A stretch of DNA of 64,000 nucleotides, taken from positions 37,877,463 through 37,941,462 of the forward strand of contig JALMGJ010000005.1 of assembly GCA_023362775.1 (NCBI GenBank), read 5' to 3'. The first letter of the stretch is position 1. Each line of letters begins with the position of its first letter. A model generated the notes under the pieces. It saw nothing but the letters and a program-made list of their open reading frames with translations. It had not been told where the DNA came from and did no database searches. The DNA is from Charina bottae. Its lineage: Eukaryota > Chordata > Lepidosauria > Squamata > Charinaidae. This document shows positions 34,067-48,057 of this stretch, piece after piece. Made by a program: the position numbers and the translations under genes.

Positions 34067-37000
34067 TTGAGGCTAGACTAATTCAATAATAGGATCAGTT
34101 TGTATCAGTTTGGTGGTGCCTATAGGGTAGAATGGTGGAGGTCTCAAAACACCTCTCTCAGAAGTTCTCACCCCTTGGCCCTGCCTCCTACCTCTTGGAG
34201 TAGCAACATGGTAGTTCTCACTTCCAGCACATATCTCCTAGGTACCTAGGTGCCTCACCTGGTGTCTTTCCCCCAACTCTGGCATGTCAGAGAAATAGAG
34301 CTCCCAATCCTTGTGTTACTCCCTGGCAATTACTGTGTAGAAGTGAAAATAAAGTAAACGCTGTAGTACCACCTCCAGGCCATATAGCATCTGAGATATG
34401 TAATTAAAGCCATCAGTCGTTCTCCCCTTGAACCAATCTCACAATGCATACACAAAATAAAACTTTACTTAAAAAACTAACTTTTAGCTTTAAATATTGG
34501 AATGTGGGTAATCTATGCTGAAAAAGATAAATTACTGTGCTGTTCCGATTTGAAGATCCAGCAACTAGAAATGAAAGGAACAAGGAAAGGATCCAGTGGA
34601 CCATATAAAAGTAAATATGTCACAAATCACAAGATGGTACTGATCTGCTATCAGTGAAGATAAAGAAACAAGTTCCTTGAAGATTTGTTTCACATTGACA
34701 GAAAAATACAATATTCTTGAATTATGCAGAGACATAAAAATAATTGCAGCACACATAAAATAAAGATTAAAGTTAGTGCAGTTTATGTTGTTTATCTATT
34801 TTTACCCAGGCCCTGAATCAGATTTCAATTTACTCTTCTGATTTCAATTTACTTGGATTTCCTTTTTGTTCTTCTGGAAGTTCCAACCTTTAAACTGGGG
34901 CTGAAAGAGATTGATTCTAGTTTGCTCTTTTCTATTCCAAAACACATTTTTTTTCCTTGTCTCCCTTCTCCTGGAGATTTGCCTGCATTTTCCCAAAAGA
35001 CCAAAATTTCATCCTCTCAGAAAGGGAGAAGTTGGGGCAAATATGCTTTTTGCTTACATTTGCCCATGTTTAAGCAAAATGTTGGAGATGCATCCTACAT
35101 CTAGTTCCAGCATTGTGTAGGGTTTGATTAGATACCCTACAAAGACTTATTCAACTCTTATGATTCCATAGCTCAAGAACAGTATACAAGCAACCCATAT
35201 CTCTAGAAAAGTATGATTTTTGTAAAGAGTTACTACAGGAATAAAAGGGCCTTTGTAGCAAGTCATTTTAAGAAAAGATCTCAGTTTTGTACTTTATTGG
35301 AATGTAGAGCTTCATATGAGTTTAGGATGGCTCATACATATGAAAGTTAGTCTTCCTATGATCAAAAGTAAACAACCTGATACTAGATTAGGTTCTTACC
35401 AAAATAAAGAACAGATGGAAATTGTATCTCAAAAGAGATTTGCTGATGGCCTTTAAGTACAGGAGAAAGAGGTGCAATAAATTTGAACACCAAGTGTTAT
35501 AAACGAAACTCGCATTAGCTGTAATTCTTTTGTAATGGCTTCATTGTTTTGCTACAATAAATAAACTTTTCTAGTGTTCAATACCTAGATAATATATTCT
35601 TGCAATGTTTTGCCTTGTCAGCCAAGAGAGGCCTGACAGCTGTATCTGTGCTGTTTTGTGTTAACATTCTTTCTTGTCCATATTTTGCTGAATGCTGAAT
35701 TGCAGTACAAGTTCCATGCAGTCTCTGTTAAGTGCAACACTCCACCAACCAGTGGGAAGATCATGGTGGATATCTATATTCAGATTATTTTCCCCTCCCT
35801 GTTCAGTCCTCCAGAACACAGTAATAGTTGTAAGCATGTATGCAAGTGCTTTGTATGTCTGCATGTGTTCTTGTGAAAAAAAAGTATTTTATATACTAGA
35901 ATTCTAGAAGTATACATATATGGTTGCTTTTCACCTTGCTGAGTCCTCTATTATAATACCAATGTACCATTTTTTTCTACAATGAAAGTTGCTAGTGTTT
36001 GCAATGAAATCTTCAAGCACAGGATTTATGATGACAACTATGGGACATTAATGCACAAATAAATGTCAATTTGCCAATTTATAATGCTTTATAAAGAATG
36101 CTCATACAGAGAAAGAATGTACACACAGAGAAAATGCTTCTTGTATTGCGATTCAAAAGGTGAGAAGCGACAAGGAAGTATGTGGAGCTAGTTTCAAATG
36201 AAGTTTCAGTATCTGGAAAATCTGGAATGTAGATGTTAATGTTCTAAAAAGCATGGGCACAAATGAGTGTTCAGGAAGGAGCAGTGAAGGGACAGGAGAA
36301 AAGAAAAAGCCATGAACTCAGTCATACTTTCCAAAGGGTGGAACTGAGGTGCTGTGGAGGTTCCATATCTTCAGAGACCTATACTTCTGTTCCCAGCCCT
36401 TGTGCCTAAACATATTAATCTCCTAATGAGAAAAATGGCTGAAAGGATGATACAATGTGGCCTAATGACTAAAGGATGATGACATTGTCTGGTAATGGTC
36501 CATTAGCATTAAAAGGTCTGCCTGGAAGCAGCCATTGCCTTTGCAGCACAGATATCTTGGTTGTTCCCTTTGGAGTCTTCTCTGCTTCTCTGATACTTCC
36601 CACCTTCCTCAGAAAATGCTGGATGTGGCTGAACTGAGTGCTTTGCTTAGCTCACTGAATTATTAACATTGAAAACAAATCTGGAGGTGGGCCTGGGAGG
36701 CTTAGCTCAATTACTCAGATGTGCAGGGAAGCCAGGCTTTCTTTGATTTTATGCCAGCTTTGTAAAGAGCATCAAAAATGTAAGGAAAAAAGGCTTCTGA
36801 ATGTTCATATCTTCCACAGTACCTTCCTTTTAAGCAGTGTTAGATAATTCTGGAATGTTAAAAGATCACCCTGGCCAACATTAGGGAGAATTCAAGTTTA
36901 TGATCCATTTACATTTTTTAAACTAAGAAATTATCAGAAGGGGGGTGCCGAATTGGTTGTTCTTTCTTATAGAATGACAATTATACCCACCTAGCCTCTG

Positions 37001-38433
37001 TTCCTCAAAGCTTAGAATAAAAATAAATACATGACAGAACACTTTCTGCCTTCTTGTTTGCACAGCCTCAGAAGACATAGAGCAAAGGCTGCTGTTTTCC
37101 AGTGACGTCTTTGTCAATAACCTTTGTGCTTTGTGCAAGCAGCTGTCAGACCAACTTTTTTGGAGGTCCTTAAAGCTGTTCAGCCTGTCATTTGTTGTTT
37201 TTTCCCCTCACCCTCTGCCCAGTTGCTGGTCCATGACTAGTCAACAAATACTGAGGTTCTCTACAGAAAACTGGATCATGGGGGCATCTGCAAAGTAACT
37301 ACTGCCACAGAAACTCTTGTTAATATTCCTTGCTCAATTAACTTGTTTAATCATGATCAATCAGTTTTGTAATGGAAATTTTGCTTTTCCACTGCCAAAA
37401 CATATCCTATACATTACAAAGGTGCATTGGTATCTTTGGAAGAAGATTTTATTAGTTCTCATGCTTTTGGAAATACTGATGTCCTCCGCCTATACTGGGA
37501 CTGCAACTCAGAATTCCAACCCATCATCAGAAAAGGGCCAGATTGGCTAAAGATTCTAGTGACTGCACTCACAAGACCTTTGGAGGGCACCAGGGTGAAG
37601 AAGGCTTATCTATGAACCTTTCGTATATTTAATACTTGAGAAATTTTACTCAAAAGGGGGACCCTCCCACACATATAGCACTGGTAGTTTTGCAGAGATT
37701 CTGGAGACATTTCAGTATATTTTGGATAGGCATATGTTAGAAGACAACTTATTACTAATTGGCAGGCAAAAATATCCTGTTTTGGACTAAAGAAAGTTAG
37801 TGATTTCACTAAGTTCTTAAATTTCTATGTAGGCATTTACCATGGTTTATTGAGTAAACCACCATTGGCTGTGTTCATGCAACATGCTTAACCAAAATTA
37901 TACAAACCATATTATGGCTTAATGTATTGTGTAAATCAGTCCTTTCTCTCCTTATTATGCAACATTAATTTGAAAGAGTGAATTAAAAACATTTAAAGTT
38001 ATCTGGTGGCCATTTTTAAAAGTAGTGGAAGTGTCATTTTCCTTCTGAGTAGGCTGACCCATGTGTATACCTACCTAGATAAGATTTTCATATAATTATC
38101 TTTATTTCTTTGAGTACCAGTGACTTGTTGTAGTCCTTTGGAATTAATCATTGTTTGGAATTCTCTCCAGTTGTTGGCTTTATTGGGGTGAGTTTTCCAC
38201 CACACTTAATAGGACTTGTATCCTGCTCTAATCCAGAAGGACTTTGAGTGGCTTACATTCCATTCTACAATAAGAAAGACAGAACAATCATAAGATCATA
38301 ACAATATCATATCATAAGAATAATCCGAACAATGCAATAAACCACCATGCTTGAAGACATGTTGAGCTTCAAGAGATAGTTTCTTAACACTTTTCTAATT
38401 CCTTCTAGGGCATTTTGAGGAGTAAAATCCTAG

Positions 38434-38574
<141 letters not shown>

Positions 38575-39154
38575 TAACTTCTGTGTCATTTTCTACTAGA
38601 CACTTCAAACTGCATTTGAGCTTCTTTTCTTCAATTTGTGATTGATATTAATCAAAGAGAGGATGTGAAAGAGATTAGTCAAAGAGGTTTTACAATTTAC
38701 TATATAGATAGTAGAATCATTTAGTCTTTCACAAAATTGTATCAAGCATTGTCCTACTGTGGGAAAGTACATGCTTGGTATGTGGGAGAAAATGTATAAT
38801 TATTTTGATATATTTGTTTCCACGATGCCATTTCCTAATAATGGCAGGAAGTTGGATCAAAGCTTAATAAGAAGCTGAAGCCTTCTTCTGCTTCATGTGG
38901 AGATAGTTGTAATTGGAGCATTATGCAATGTTGTGGGATAATTTTGATTAATTTTGTTCCTCAAATAGAGCATAATGATCAGGTCTACTCTGCAGGATTT
39001 GTAAAGAGAGATGTTGTAGAAACTCCTATCTCCAATGATTGGGAGGTTGTTGAAAATGAACCATTCTCTTTTGACCAGGAAATTTTCCATTTGGCTAGCA
39101 CATTGTCACAGTCTCACTTAGAGTTTTCCCCCAACCCCTACTGATTAAACATCA

Positions 39155-39315
39155 ACATCATGGCTGGCTGGGGACTTCTGGGAGTTGAAGTCCACACATT
39201 TTATTTATTTATTTATTTATTTATTATTCAAATTTATTCCCCGCCCATCTCCCATGCAAGGGACTCTGGGTGGGACAATTTTAAGGTTGCCAAGGTTGAG
39301 AAACACTGACCAAGG
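39155..39315 (-). repeat. hAT-like short repeat with an inserted LINE 3' tail
   Basis: GGCTGGGGACTTCTGGGAGTTG...TGCCAAGGTTGAGAAACACT is a common squamate non-autonomous repeat. Inside it, 39199-39283 is an inverted L2/CR1 tail ((TTTA)n, then CCCCGCCCATCTCCC...ACTCTGGGTGGGAC). Confidence 0.65.
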
Positions 39316-39955
39316 TGTTATGGCCAAGTTACACCCACAAGATATGCAAATAGCTCTGGCTTCTCTTTCCTTCTTCTTTCCCTCTCTCTTCTCCCAACTG
39401 CTGTAGGGACTGGACTTTTAGCTGTATTGCATAACAGATAGGAGTGGAGGCTGACAGAAAACAGGGAAATAAACAATTGGAATAAATTCCAGATTCATTC
39501 GCTGGCAGTTTGGAAGGGACAACAGAAACCTCCAGATTGTGGCCTCGCAACCCTATACACAGATTTATAAAGAAATCTGATTTCTCTGTATTAGGCTGTG
39601 CCCCATACTGACTAGGGTAGACTATTAAAAGCATTTGTGCAGCAGTGTACTTCTGCTCTAGAAGTTATCACCATTTTTGTTTACTATTATTTTTAAATTT
39701 TTTGTAGACGTGCATATCATTAAAATGTAAGCAGATGTTATAGTGTTAAAATGAATATATAAACAATATTGGCAAGTTGGGAGATAACTCCTAACAATGA
39801 TGGAGGGAGAATGAAGGGTATATCTGTCTTGCTGTAGGGATATGGAAGCATAGAAAATCAAAAAGCTGGAAGTATAATCAGGAAACAAAAAAAAAAAATC
39901 AAGTAAATATGCTGTTCACCAAATCACTGAATCATATGATCTACATCAGTCTACT

Positions 39956-40572
39956 GTGGAGAAACAAACAGATGGAGATCTGAGACAGTGTGGACTGTCA
40001 ATACCAGCCCTACTTGCTTTGGGCCTAGAAAAAACCTTGGTAGAACTTAAGCAGAGGGTCTGGGGTTTAGACATTCAGGTAGAGAGAGCCAAACTTTCTC
40101 ATCTCCCTTACAGACAAATTGCTCTCTCCTCTTGGGCACTCCCCAATTACTTCTATAAGATTCTGTACGCCCCACATAGAAGGGTCTTCTCCCTGGTCCG
40201 TATAGATGCTCTTCTTACTAGGGTAACAGCTGGTGGATATGCCAAACTTCTATATGAAGATTGAATATATATTTGCTCAAACGTAAAGGCTGAGCCTGTT
40301 TCACACATCCTTCTAAAGTGCCCACTGTGTTCTCATTGGCGATCAGAGTTAATAAACCCCCTCGGAGATTGAGGTATTGTTACTAAACGACCAGTACCCA
40401 GGTGTTCCGAAGGCAGTAGCAAAATTAGCTTATAGAAACCATTTGGTACCTCCAATGAACTGCTAATGTTACAGGGTTTCTTCCTCTTATATATGTATGT
40501 ATTATTACGTATGCAATGGTGTGCTGTATTTTAAATTTTGTGACTTGGTCTTGGACCGTAAATTAAAAAAAA
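39956..40572 (+). mobile_element. Non-LTR element fragment related to the LINE at 2819-4735
   Basis: The frame HRRVFSLVRIDALLTRV parallels HRKAFSLARSHALPSAV of the 3180-4358 protein. It is followed, after a stop, by a finger motif NVKAEPVSHILLKCP that parallels TTDHVLLRCP. The 3' end GGTCTTGGACCGTAAAT plus poly-A parallels GGTCAGTGACCGTAATAAAT there. Decayed and 5'-truncated. Confidence 0.72.
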
Positions 40573-41384
40573 AATAGCCCAAAACATTTTAATCTAGCAT
40601 GTTGTATGAACCTAGCTTCAAGCTGTTAGTGTATAGTTCATTCAGTGTAATATGAGCCTAGAAAACTGAGTCAACCATGTTTGATTTAATTATAGGAGGT
40701 ATGTTCTGAGATACAATCAGTGTGAGACAGATCAGACAATTGGAGTTAACTGAGTTACAGAATCAGTACAGAGATCAGACACGACAGAGTCAGGACTGAA
40801 ACCAGGCCAGTTGAAAGCACAGGGATCAGGGCCTGAATACTGGAACCTGAGGATCCAGAGCATTTCTAGGTTCTCAGTGCACCCAATTCAGGTCATCTGG
40901 AGTGAATTCTTTCTCATGAAAAGACCTTTTTTTCAGCTAAGCCCTTCTTCACTGGCCTTGAATGTGAGCCAAATCTAAAATGATGGTTTTGTGGGGTTTT
41001 AGATGCCCTGTTGCCAAATTCTAGAAACCAGAAATTCTACTGAGATGTCTGATTTTGGGTAGCGGTTCTGATTCGGTCTCTGAAGATGACTCTTCTAGTG
41101 GAATCATGAAAATATTTGCTTTATCCCACTTGTTAGGTCTTGAATCAATTCTCTTTTCTTAAATAAGTTGCTTTTTCTCTTTAATTTTCTTATATTGTTT
41201 CTCTTTTCATATTCATTCCCATAAACGTTCTTCTTCTCTTTCTCTCCCTTTCTCTTAATTGTTACTAGGGATTCTGTTTTCCATTGCTCTGTACAGGCAA
41301 TATCCTACCATCAGCATTCTGACTGTGCTCCCTGATTTCTTAGCTCCTGATCCTAGCTGTTTGATTTTGGATATCATTCAATTC
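40573..41384. other. No recognisable gene
   Basis: Intronic sequence of the kinesin gene; nothing identified. Confidence 0.45.
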
Positions 41385-43015
41385 TTGCAATGATATGAAG
41401 AAGAAGTCTGTTGTGAGGATGAAAAGTTATGGCATGTATAACTGAGACTTGGGTGGGCCTGGAGGGTTTCCCCTCTTGGAAATATGCCCACCTGGCTTTC
41501 AGTTTTGGCATAATCTGAGACCTTGGGGGAGGGGGGACGGGTGGTTATTGTTATACACAAGTTGTTGAAGACTCTTAGAGGCTTTGACCTGCAGATAACT
41601 GGATGTGAGACCCTCTGGCTTAAGTTGGGCCTTGAGGAACCCTCCCTGCTACTGAGCATCATCTCTGCTTGAGCTACTGAATTCTATTGCCAGGTTGGCA
41701 GTGGAGTCCCTGAGGCTGATGGTCCTTGGGGACTTTAACATGCCATCTGGTGATGTTGAGTCCAGGGTGGCTCAGGAGTTCATGGCCTCCATGGCAACCA
41801 TGGACCTGTCCCAAATGATAGAAGGCCCAACACATACTGGAGGTCTCACATTAGATCTGGTTTTGTCTTGGGGAAGTTGTAGTTGATCTGGTATTGTAGG
41901 ACACTACCATCAGTCCGTTGCCATGGTTTGGTTCTCTTTGGTTGCCCTCTGACTTGCTGGGACCACCCACATCAGCAGGGAGAAAGGGCCTGTTAGGTTG
42001 GCCCACCCCAGGTGACTGATGGACCCTGTTGGTTTCCAGAGGGAGCTTGGGGTTTTTCCCAAGGATCTGTCAGGCAGTTCAGCCGAGGTCTTGTATGCAG
42101 CCTGGAATAGGCATGTGACTGAGGTCCTGGACTGGATTGCTCCTATGTGGCCTCTGTCTGTGCACTGATCCTGGGGTGCTTCTTGGTTTTCCAAAGAGCT
42201 CTGGGAGATGAAATACCAGAAGCGATGCCTGGAATGCTGTTGAAGAAAGGCAAAGAGTGAATCCGACTGAACATGAGTAGGAGCCCATATTTGGGCCTAT
42301 GTCGTGGTGATAAGTGTGGCAAAACTTTGCTATTTTTCCACCCTTATTGTGTCTGTCAGCAGCCATAATAGGCCCTGTTTAGGGTGACCCATTCCCTATT
42401 GGGTGTGTCCCAGCTGGTTCAAAATGCAATGGCATAAGCAGCAGCGGGAGCCTTTCCTTATGCCCATGTGTCACCACTGCTACATGAGCTGCATTGGTTG
42501 CCAGTCAGCAATTCAAGGTGCTGGTTATTACCCATAAAATCCTGTATGGCGTAGGGCCTGGAAATCTGAGGGACTGCTTGTCTCCAATCATTTCTGCCTG
42601 CCTGGTACATTCTGGCAGAGTGGGTGCACTCTAGCTCCCCTCCATTAAATGTTGTCATCTTGTGGGACCGAGGGAGCATGCCTTCTCTTTTGCAGCCCCC
42701 CCCCAACAGCATTCCCCCAGAGATAAGGACTATGCCCTCTCTCCTAGGGTTCTGGAAAGCTCTTAAAACCTGGTTTTGGTCCCAGGCCTGGTTGTATTGA
42801 TGTATTGATGTATTATTGTATTTCTGGGACCCCTGTTTTGTCTGATTTGTGTTGTTTATAAGATTGCTTTAGTCTGGTTTGTCTGTTTGGTTTGAAGTTT
42901 TATCTGTTTTTATGGAGTTTTCCAGTTTTGTATGCTGCCCAGAGTCCATTGGAGTTGGGCGGCTAATAAATTTGAATGAATGAATGAATGAATGAATGAA
43001 TGAATGAATGAACAA
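41385..43015 (+). mobile_element. L2-type LINE, internally deleted, with (GAAT)n tail
   Basis: Endonuclease N-terminal relic (ETWVGLEGFPL near 41440), then LRLMVLGDFNMPSGDV (41700) and QSVAMVWFSLVAL (about 41910), then a jump near 42370 straight to the 3' region (VAPLLHELHWLPVS type near 42470). It ends CTGCCCAGAGTCC...GGGCGGCTAATAAAT and (GAAT)n. The reverse-transcriptase core is missing. Confidence 0.85.
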
Positions 43016-43029
43016 ACAAATAAACAAAT

Positions 43030-43125
43030 AAAATATTTATATTTATATTTCTAACTTATATCACTGCCCATCTCCCCCCATTCCAGAGGGGACTCTGGGC
43101 GGTTTACACCAAGCCAGCAATTAAA
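43030..43125 (-). repeat. L2/CR1-type LINE 3' tail, inverted
   Basis: ATTTATATTTATATTT then CTGCCCATCTCC...GGGACTCTGGGCGGTTTACA: a truncated tail in the opposite orientation, directly beside the previous element. Confidence 0.7.
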
Positions 43126-43998
43126 ACATATAAAAATATACTCACTGTTTATTTTTTCCCTGGAAAGAATTTATTAAATACTGCTGGGCGCAGAAAAAAG
43201 GAGGAAGAAAATGAGGGGTAAATACTTTCCCATTCCTATTTCTTGCCTCTGCCACAAAAGTTGGTTCCCAGCATCACATTTTTGATTCAATTGAATGGTC
43301 ATTCTCTTTTGAGGGGTGCTTTTGTGTTTGGGATGAGCAATGTAATTCTGCCTTTCCAATCAGCTTTAAATAAGCCTGGATTTTCTTCCTCCTCCAGTTT
43401 TGTTTGTATTATTTTTTTTTCTTTTAAGAGCCAAACAGGCAGTATCTGCATGCTTATGCAGGGAGAAAAAAGGAGCTGTGTATTATTTCCAGGAGAACAT
43501 TAACATTCTTTCCCCAGAGCAAGGTCTTCCGGGCCAGTGTGCAGCTGAGTAGAATGTGATGCAGGTTACCCAGAAACAGCTTCTCTGTTTTTCTCTTTGA
43601 CTGCTCTTGATCTGGCTATTGCAGAGCTTGGAGCTCCCTCTTACTAAAGAAGTCTCTCCATGTAATTGGCTTTTTGTACAACAATTGTGCAATGCCTTAG
43701 TCTGTTGATATGCAGATCCAAAAGTTTTCCTTCAAGATCAGAGGCATGAAGCAATTTTTGGTCAAGAACTCCCTTGACCTTTGAGTGTGCTCTCAGGGTA
43801 CAAGTTATGAAATGAGGCCAGAACAAAATGGGTGAGGAAGGAAGGATAAAAATGGCGTTTGATTTGATCAAATTAATGAAGTAAATTAATATGATTGAAC
43901 CCCATGCATTTTATTATATTAACATTACAATTATAGGATTTCTGGAGGCTCCATGCAGACTTGGGGCTTCAGGTTCTGTCTTTCCACTGAAGATACAG
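43126..43998. other. No recognisable gene
   Basis: Intronic sequence of the kinesin gene; nothing identified. Confidence 0.45.
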
Positions 43999-44013
43999 AG
44001 GGTGTACCAAGCT

Positions 44014-45571
44014 GCTGCTTCTTCTTTTTATATAATTTTATTAAGAATTTTGATTATAATAGTAAAATCTAATACAAACTAAACTTAAAGAAAGAGGAGA
44101 GAATAGAAAGAAAGGATAAAAAGTGCAAGAAAAAAGAAAAAAAAGAAAGAAAAAAGAAAAAAGTAAGAATATAATAAGGAAAGAGAAAAGAAATATCTAA
44201 AGAAGTGACTTCCAATCTTCATCACAACAGGTATAAACAAATTTAGTGACACTTCACCCCCGCTAAGGTTACGAACAATTATCTCTTAATCCCATATCCT
44301 GTCTCTTATCTGTAGACAAATCCATAAAGTATCATATTTACAGTCCTGGTGTCAGCAGAAAGTCCATAAATGGTTGCCAGAAATAACAATATATCTTGTT
44401 TTAACATTGATCAAATAAACCAACTTTATATTCCTTCCTTTTACTTCTAACAGCCTTAATCTTTCGTTCATTCAAATATTGTTGTAGGATTTGATTTCTC
44501 TTCATTTCTTCTTTGTCTCATTTGCAAATCCAATAGGAAAAAAAATGTCCAGGTCACTCTCTTGGTTTATCATTTGTATTTCCCTTTTGAATTTTAAAAC
44601 ATCAACCAATTTCTTTTGTAGATCCTGTGAAACATCCTTTTCCAAGTCATTTTCTTGGCCTGTCAGGTGTAAATCTACTTTCGATACCATCTCTATCTTG
44701 TCAGACAAAATTTGTTCTACATCTGTCATTTATTCAATAACATCTTTTGGACATAGTCCATCCATAGAAGCAGACATCATTACTGACATTGTTGACATTG
44801 TGGCTACAAATTTCTGACTCCATTCTCAAAAGTCTCCTTCAATATTTTCATTGTTACAACATTTTGCATTTTATAGGCTTGCATTTCTTTCCCCTACCTA
44901 AAATCTTTAGTCCCCTCTAGTGTCCAGCTTTTAAATCATGAAATTGCTTATTTCTGTTATGTCTTTCAAAAACCAAAACAGATCTATTTCCCACGAGAAG
45001 TTGTTTGTTTTTTATAATTAGTTCCAAACTCTTATTGTAAAAGTTTCAATATTCCAAATTTATCTGGACCCTTAGTCCATTTATAACTTTCTAAGATCAA
45101 AATCTTATTTTGCTTTTTGCTATTTATGTCAGATTCTTTAAGTTCTTAAGCTTATAATTAATTTTTCTTTTGTTCAGAGTTGAAGATAAACTCACCTGAT
45201 GAAGTCTTTCCAAACTTGTTGTTTCGAAGGCCTCTAATAGCTTTAAAATGATTAATAGGCAATTTCTGAAAGTGATTAGAAAGTGAGGTTTGCGAACTTA
45301 GTATCCTTTAAAAGGCTCCACCGTGGTTGCAAGCAAGGTGAGTAACCCCTTGGTCTCCCAGCACTCAAACCCGCAGAAGTCAAACTGCTGTCCTGTGGTC
45401 TCTTTACAAGGAGCAGCCATCCAAATCACATGTGGGTGATCTCTCATCCTCTCCTTATCCAGAGAGGTTCCAAGGAAACGGTCTACTCACTGGTTCCTTG
45501 GTCTTTGCTTGGTCATCAGCTCCACTTTCGCAGAACCATCTTCATTTCACCAAACCTACCCGGAAGCCTCC
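44014..45571 (-). mobile_element. L1-derived non-autonomous element (copy C), complete insertion
   Basis: Read on the minus strand: 5' GGAGGCTTCCGGGTAGG leader, a short ORF1-like frame (44729-44502, MTDVEQILSDKIEMVSKVDL...), then directly a 3' region with GAAGATTGGAAGTCACTTC, T-rich tracts and a TAATAAAATTATAT end. A 15-bp duplication with one mismatch flanks it (AGGGTGTACCAAGCT at 43999-44013, AGGGTGTATCAAGCT at 45572-45586). No reverse transcriptase is encoded. Confidence 0.8.
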
Positions 45572-45586
45572 AGGGTGTATCAAGCT

Positions 45587-46599
45587 TCTGATCACAATAT
45601 TTTGTATCTGAAAAATGGGATACTACTGCATCAGCTGCAGTTGCTGTTATCTTTTGATGTGGTTTCTAAAACGAAACTTGGAATGTGTTATTTATTTTCT
45701 CTTCCCCTAAAGTGGCCATTTTTCATCCCTGAAAAAAGGGAAATGTGTCTCTCTTAAATAAATCAAAATAGGAGAGAGATTTGCATAAAATGGGCTTGTG
45801 CTAATTTCTTTTTAAACAGATACATATTTAATCTTTAGTGGAGAAGATGATAGCCATGTAGTCTGTATGCCTGGCTAGTTCAGCAGGGATGGACTGGTAT
45901 GGTTAGGGTTGTGGGGAGGGGAGGGGACTTTCCAGTCTTGTAGTCCATCCTGCTTAACTTTTTTCAGAATCAGCCAAGATTGGGTAGGTGTTATCAGGTG
46001 AGCAGGGCTCATAGATAAGATTGTTCTGAAAATGTTGCTGTTTTGGGCCTATTAAACTTTGCAGTGAAAAATCAGAAAGAACATTGGTTCATAAAGTTAT
46101 GCTCTTTGTTGTTTGTACACCTATGTTTAGGATATGGATAATAAAATGATCTTGAACTTTTGGTGCAGGAAGGCAAATGTGATTTAATAGATATAACAGG
46201 GACCTAATGGGATCAATTCCATGGTTGGAATGTAGCAGTTGAAAGATGGAATTTGGCAATTTGTTCAAAGGAAATGGGACCAGTAGAATAGGATGGGTAA
46301 TGTATTCATTCCTGTTCAGATATTCAAGTAAATGAGCTTGGCGATCCTACAGAGAACATCTGTGATAGAGAAGTAGAAGCAATGCTGCTGTTAGTGTCTA
46401 CTGTTATTCATCCAACAACAGATGTGGATTATGATTTTTAAAAGCAAATTTCAATATCTCAGAGGCATGAATAATTACCCCAACATCTGTTGGAGGGAAA
46501 CCTCTGCCAAATATGACCCTTCCAGAAAATTCCTAACTTTTCTTTCAGAGGTTGGAAGAAAGGACAAAAAGATCAGCTACCCCTTACCTGATACTAACG
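45587..46599. other. No recognisable gene
   Basis: About 1 kb of intronic sequence with no identified feature. Confidence 0.45.
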
Positions 46600-47520
46600 T
46601 GTAGGGAAGAATTAGTTGAGGAAGTGGAAATAGCAGGAATATTGAAGGGAGTGATCATATAATCCTGGAGGTCTTGATTTTAAGACAAACAATGGCTGAA
46701 TTCAAGTAATCAGAATTTTAAAAACTCAGAGCAGTGATAAATAGGATTCCATGGGAGCTAGTGGGAAAAAAACTCAGGATGGATGGGAGTTCTGAAGAAA
46801 AAAAGTTCAATTGCAAGTAACTCCAATAAGGAAAAAAAATAGAGGACAGCAGAAGAAACCAATGTGGCTACCCAAAAAGCTTTGTGAAGATTGAAGACCA
46901 AAGGACAGGTGCATATGGATAGTCTGGAACTGCAGAGAAGATGTTAGGAAAGCTAAAGCTCAGAATGAGCTGAGGCTAGTGAAGGATGCTATGGATAGTA
47001 AAAAGGGCTTCTTTAGATATATTAAAAACAAAACAAAAGAAATAGATCAGTATATTACTGCTCAGTGAAGATGGCAACATCCTAACAGGTAAATAAGAAG
47101 CTGAGCTACGTAACTCCTATTTGGTTCAGTCTTCTTTAGCTCAGGAAATTGTGAAGACCTGGATGAAGGGTCTCAAGTTTGAAGCTTGAGATAGACACAA
47201 TTCATTTGAATGAGTATAAATCTCCAAGACCATATGAACTGTACCTTAGGTACTAACAGAACTAGCTGACGGTTTGGCCAAAATGTTGTACATTGTTTGA
47301 GAAATCCTGGAGGGGACATGAAGTGCCAGATGACTGAATAGATCAAATGTTGCCCTGATTTTCAAAAAGGGAGAAAAGGAGGATCTGGTGAACAATCAAC
47401 CGGTCAGTCTGACTTTGGTATCTGGAAAAATTCCAGGGCATATCATAAGGACACAGATTTAGATTTGTAAGCATCTTAAAATCAATGTGGTAATTTCCAG
47501 AAGTTAGCATAACCTTTTAA
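46600..47520 (+). mobile_element. CR1 LINE, ancient fragment
   Basis: Relic frames include VRKAKAQNELRLVKDAMDSK and KKGFFRYIKNKTKE (near 46940-47040), the linker between endonuclease and reverse transcriptase in CR1. Further on, FKKGEKEDLVNNQPVSL (near 47370-47420) corresponds to the start of the reverse transcriptase. Many indels; old. Confidence 0.75.
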
Positions 47521-48057
47521 AGACAAGGATTGGGTTCATACATGGTGCTAATCCAAAAGCGAAGAAACCACATGGTTTAGCATCCCATGTGCTATTGAGA
47601 TTTATGAACTATTCAGGTCAAGCAAAAAAAATATCAAAACATGTATAAAATGAAGTGCCACAAAATGTTGTGATGGCTTTAAAAGAAAATGCCTCCCCCC
47701 TCCCCAAACCTGCCTGTATCTGAGAGATATGCTTTACTTCCTGCTTTTTGCACAGAACTGTAAAAGAAAATCAAAGCTGAGTGGAACCTAGCTGCCAAAA
47801 CAGACAAAGAAACAGGAGGCCTGACTGTAGCATTCCTGATGCAGATTGTGATCTCATCCCTTTCTGATAGTTTTAAATTAAAAAAAAAAATCAGTGCCTG
47901 TTTTATGGCTATCTATGGAGATCAATTTTATTATTCCACCAAATTATGGGCAAAGGAAGCACGTTTTTTTCTGGGTCCGTTTACTTGCTAGACATAGGAT
48001 GTAAAGGCTCAGAGTAATTTCTTACTAAAAGTCCTCCTGCTAAGATATATATATGGG

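Larger units (their letters stand above)
22959..38408 (+). other. KIF1A: Intron 1 of the kinesin-3 gene
   Basis: Begins GTAAGT and ends TTTTCTAATTCCTTCTAG. It contains an L2 LINE, a SINE, CR1 fragments and simple repeats. 23151-26861 and 34067-38400 look otherwise unremarkable, and I saw no other exon in them. Confidence 0.6.
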
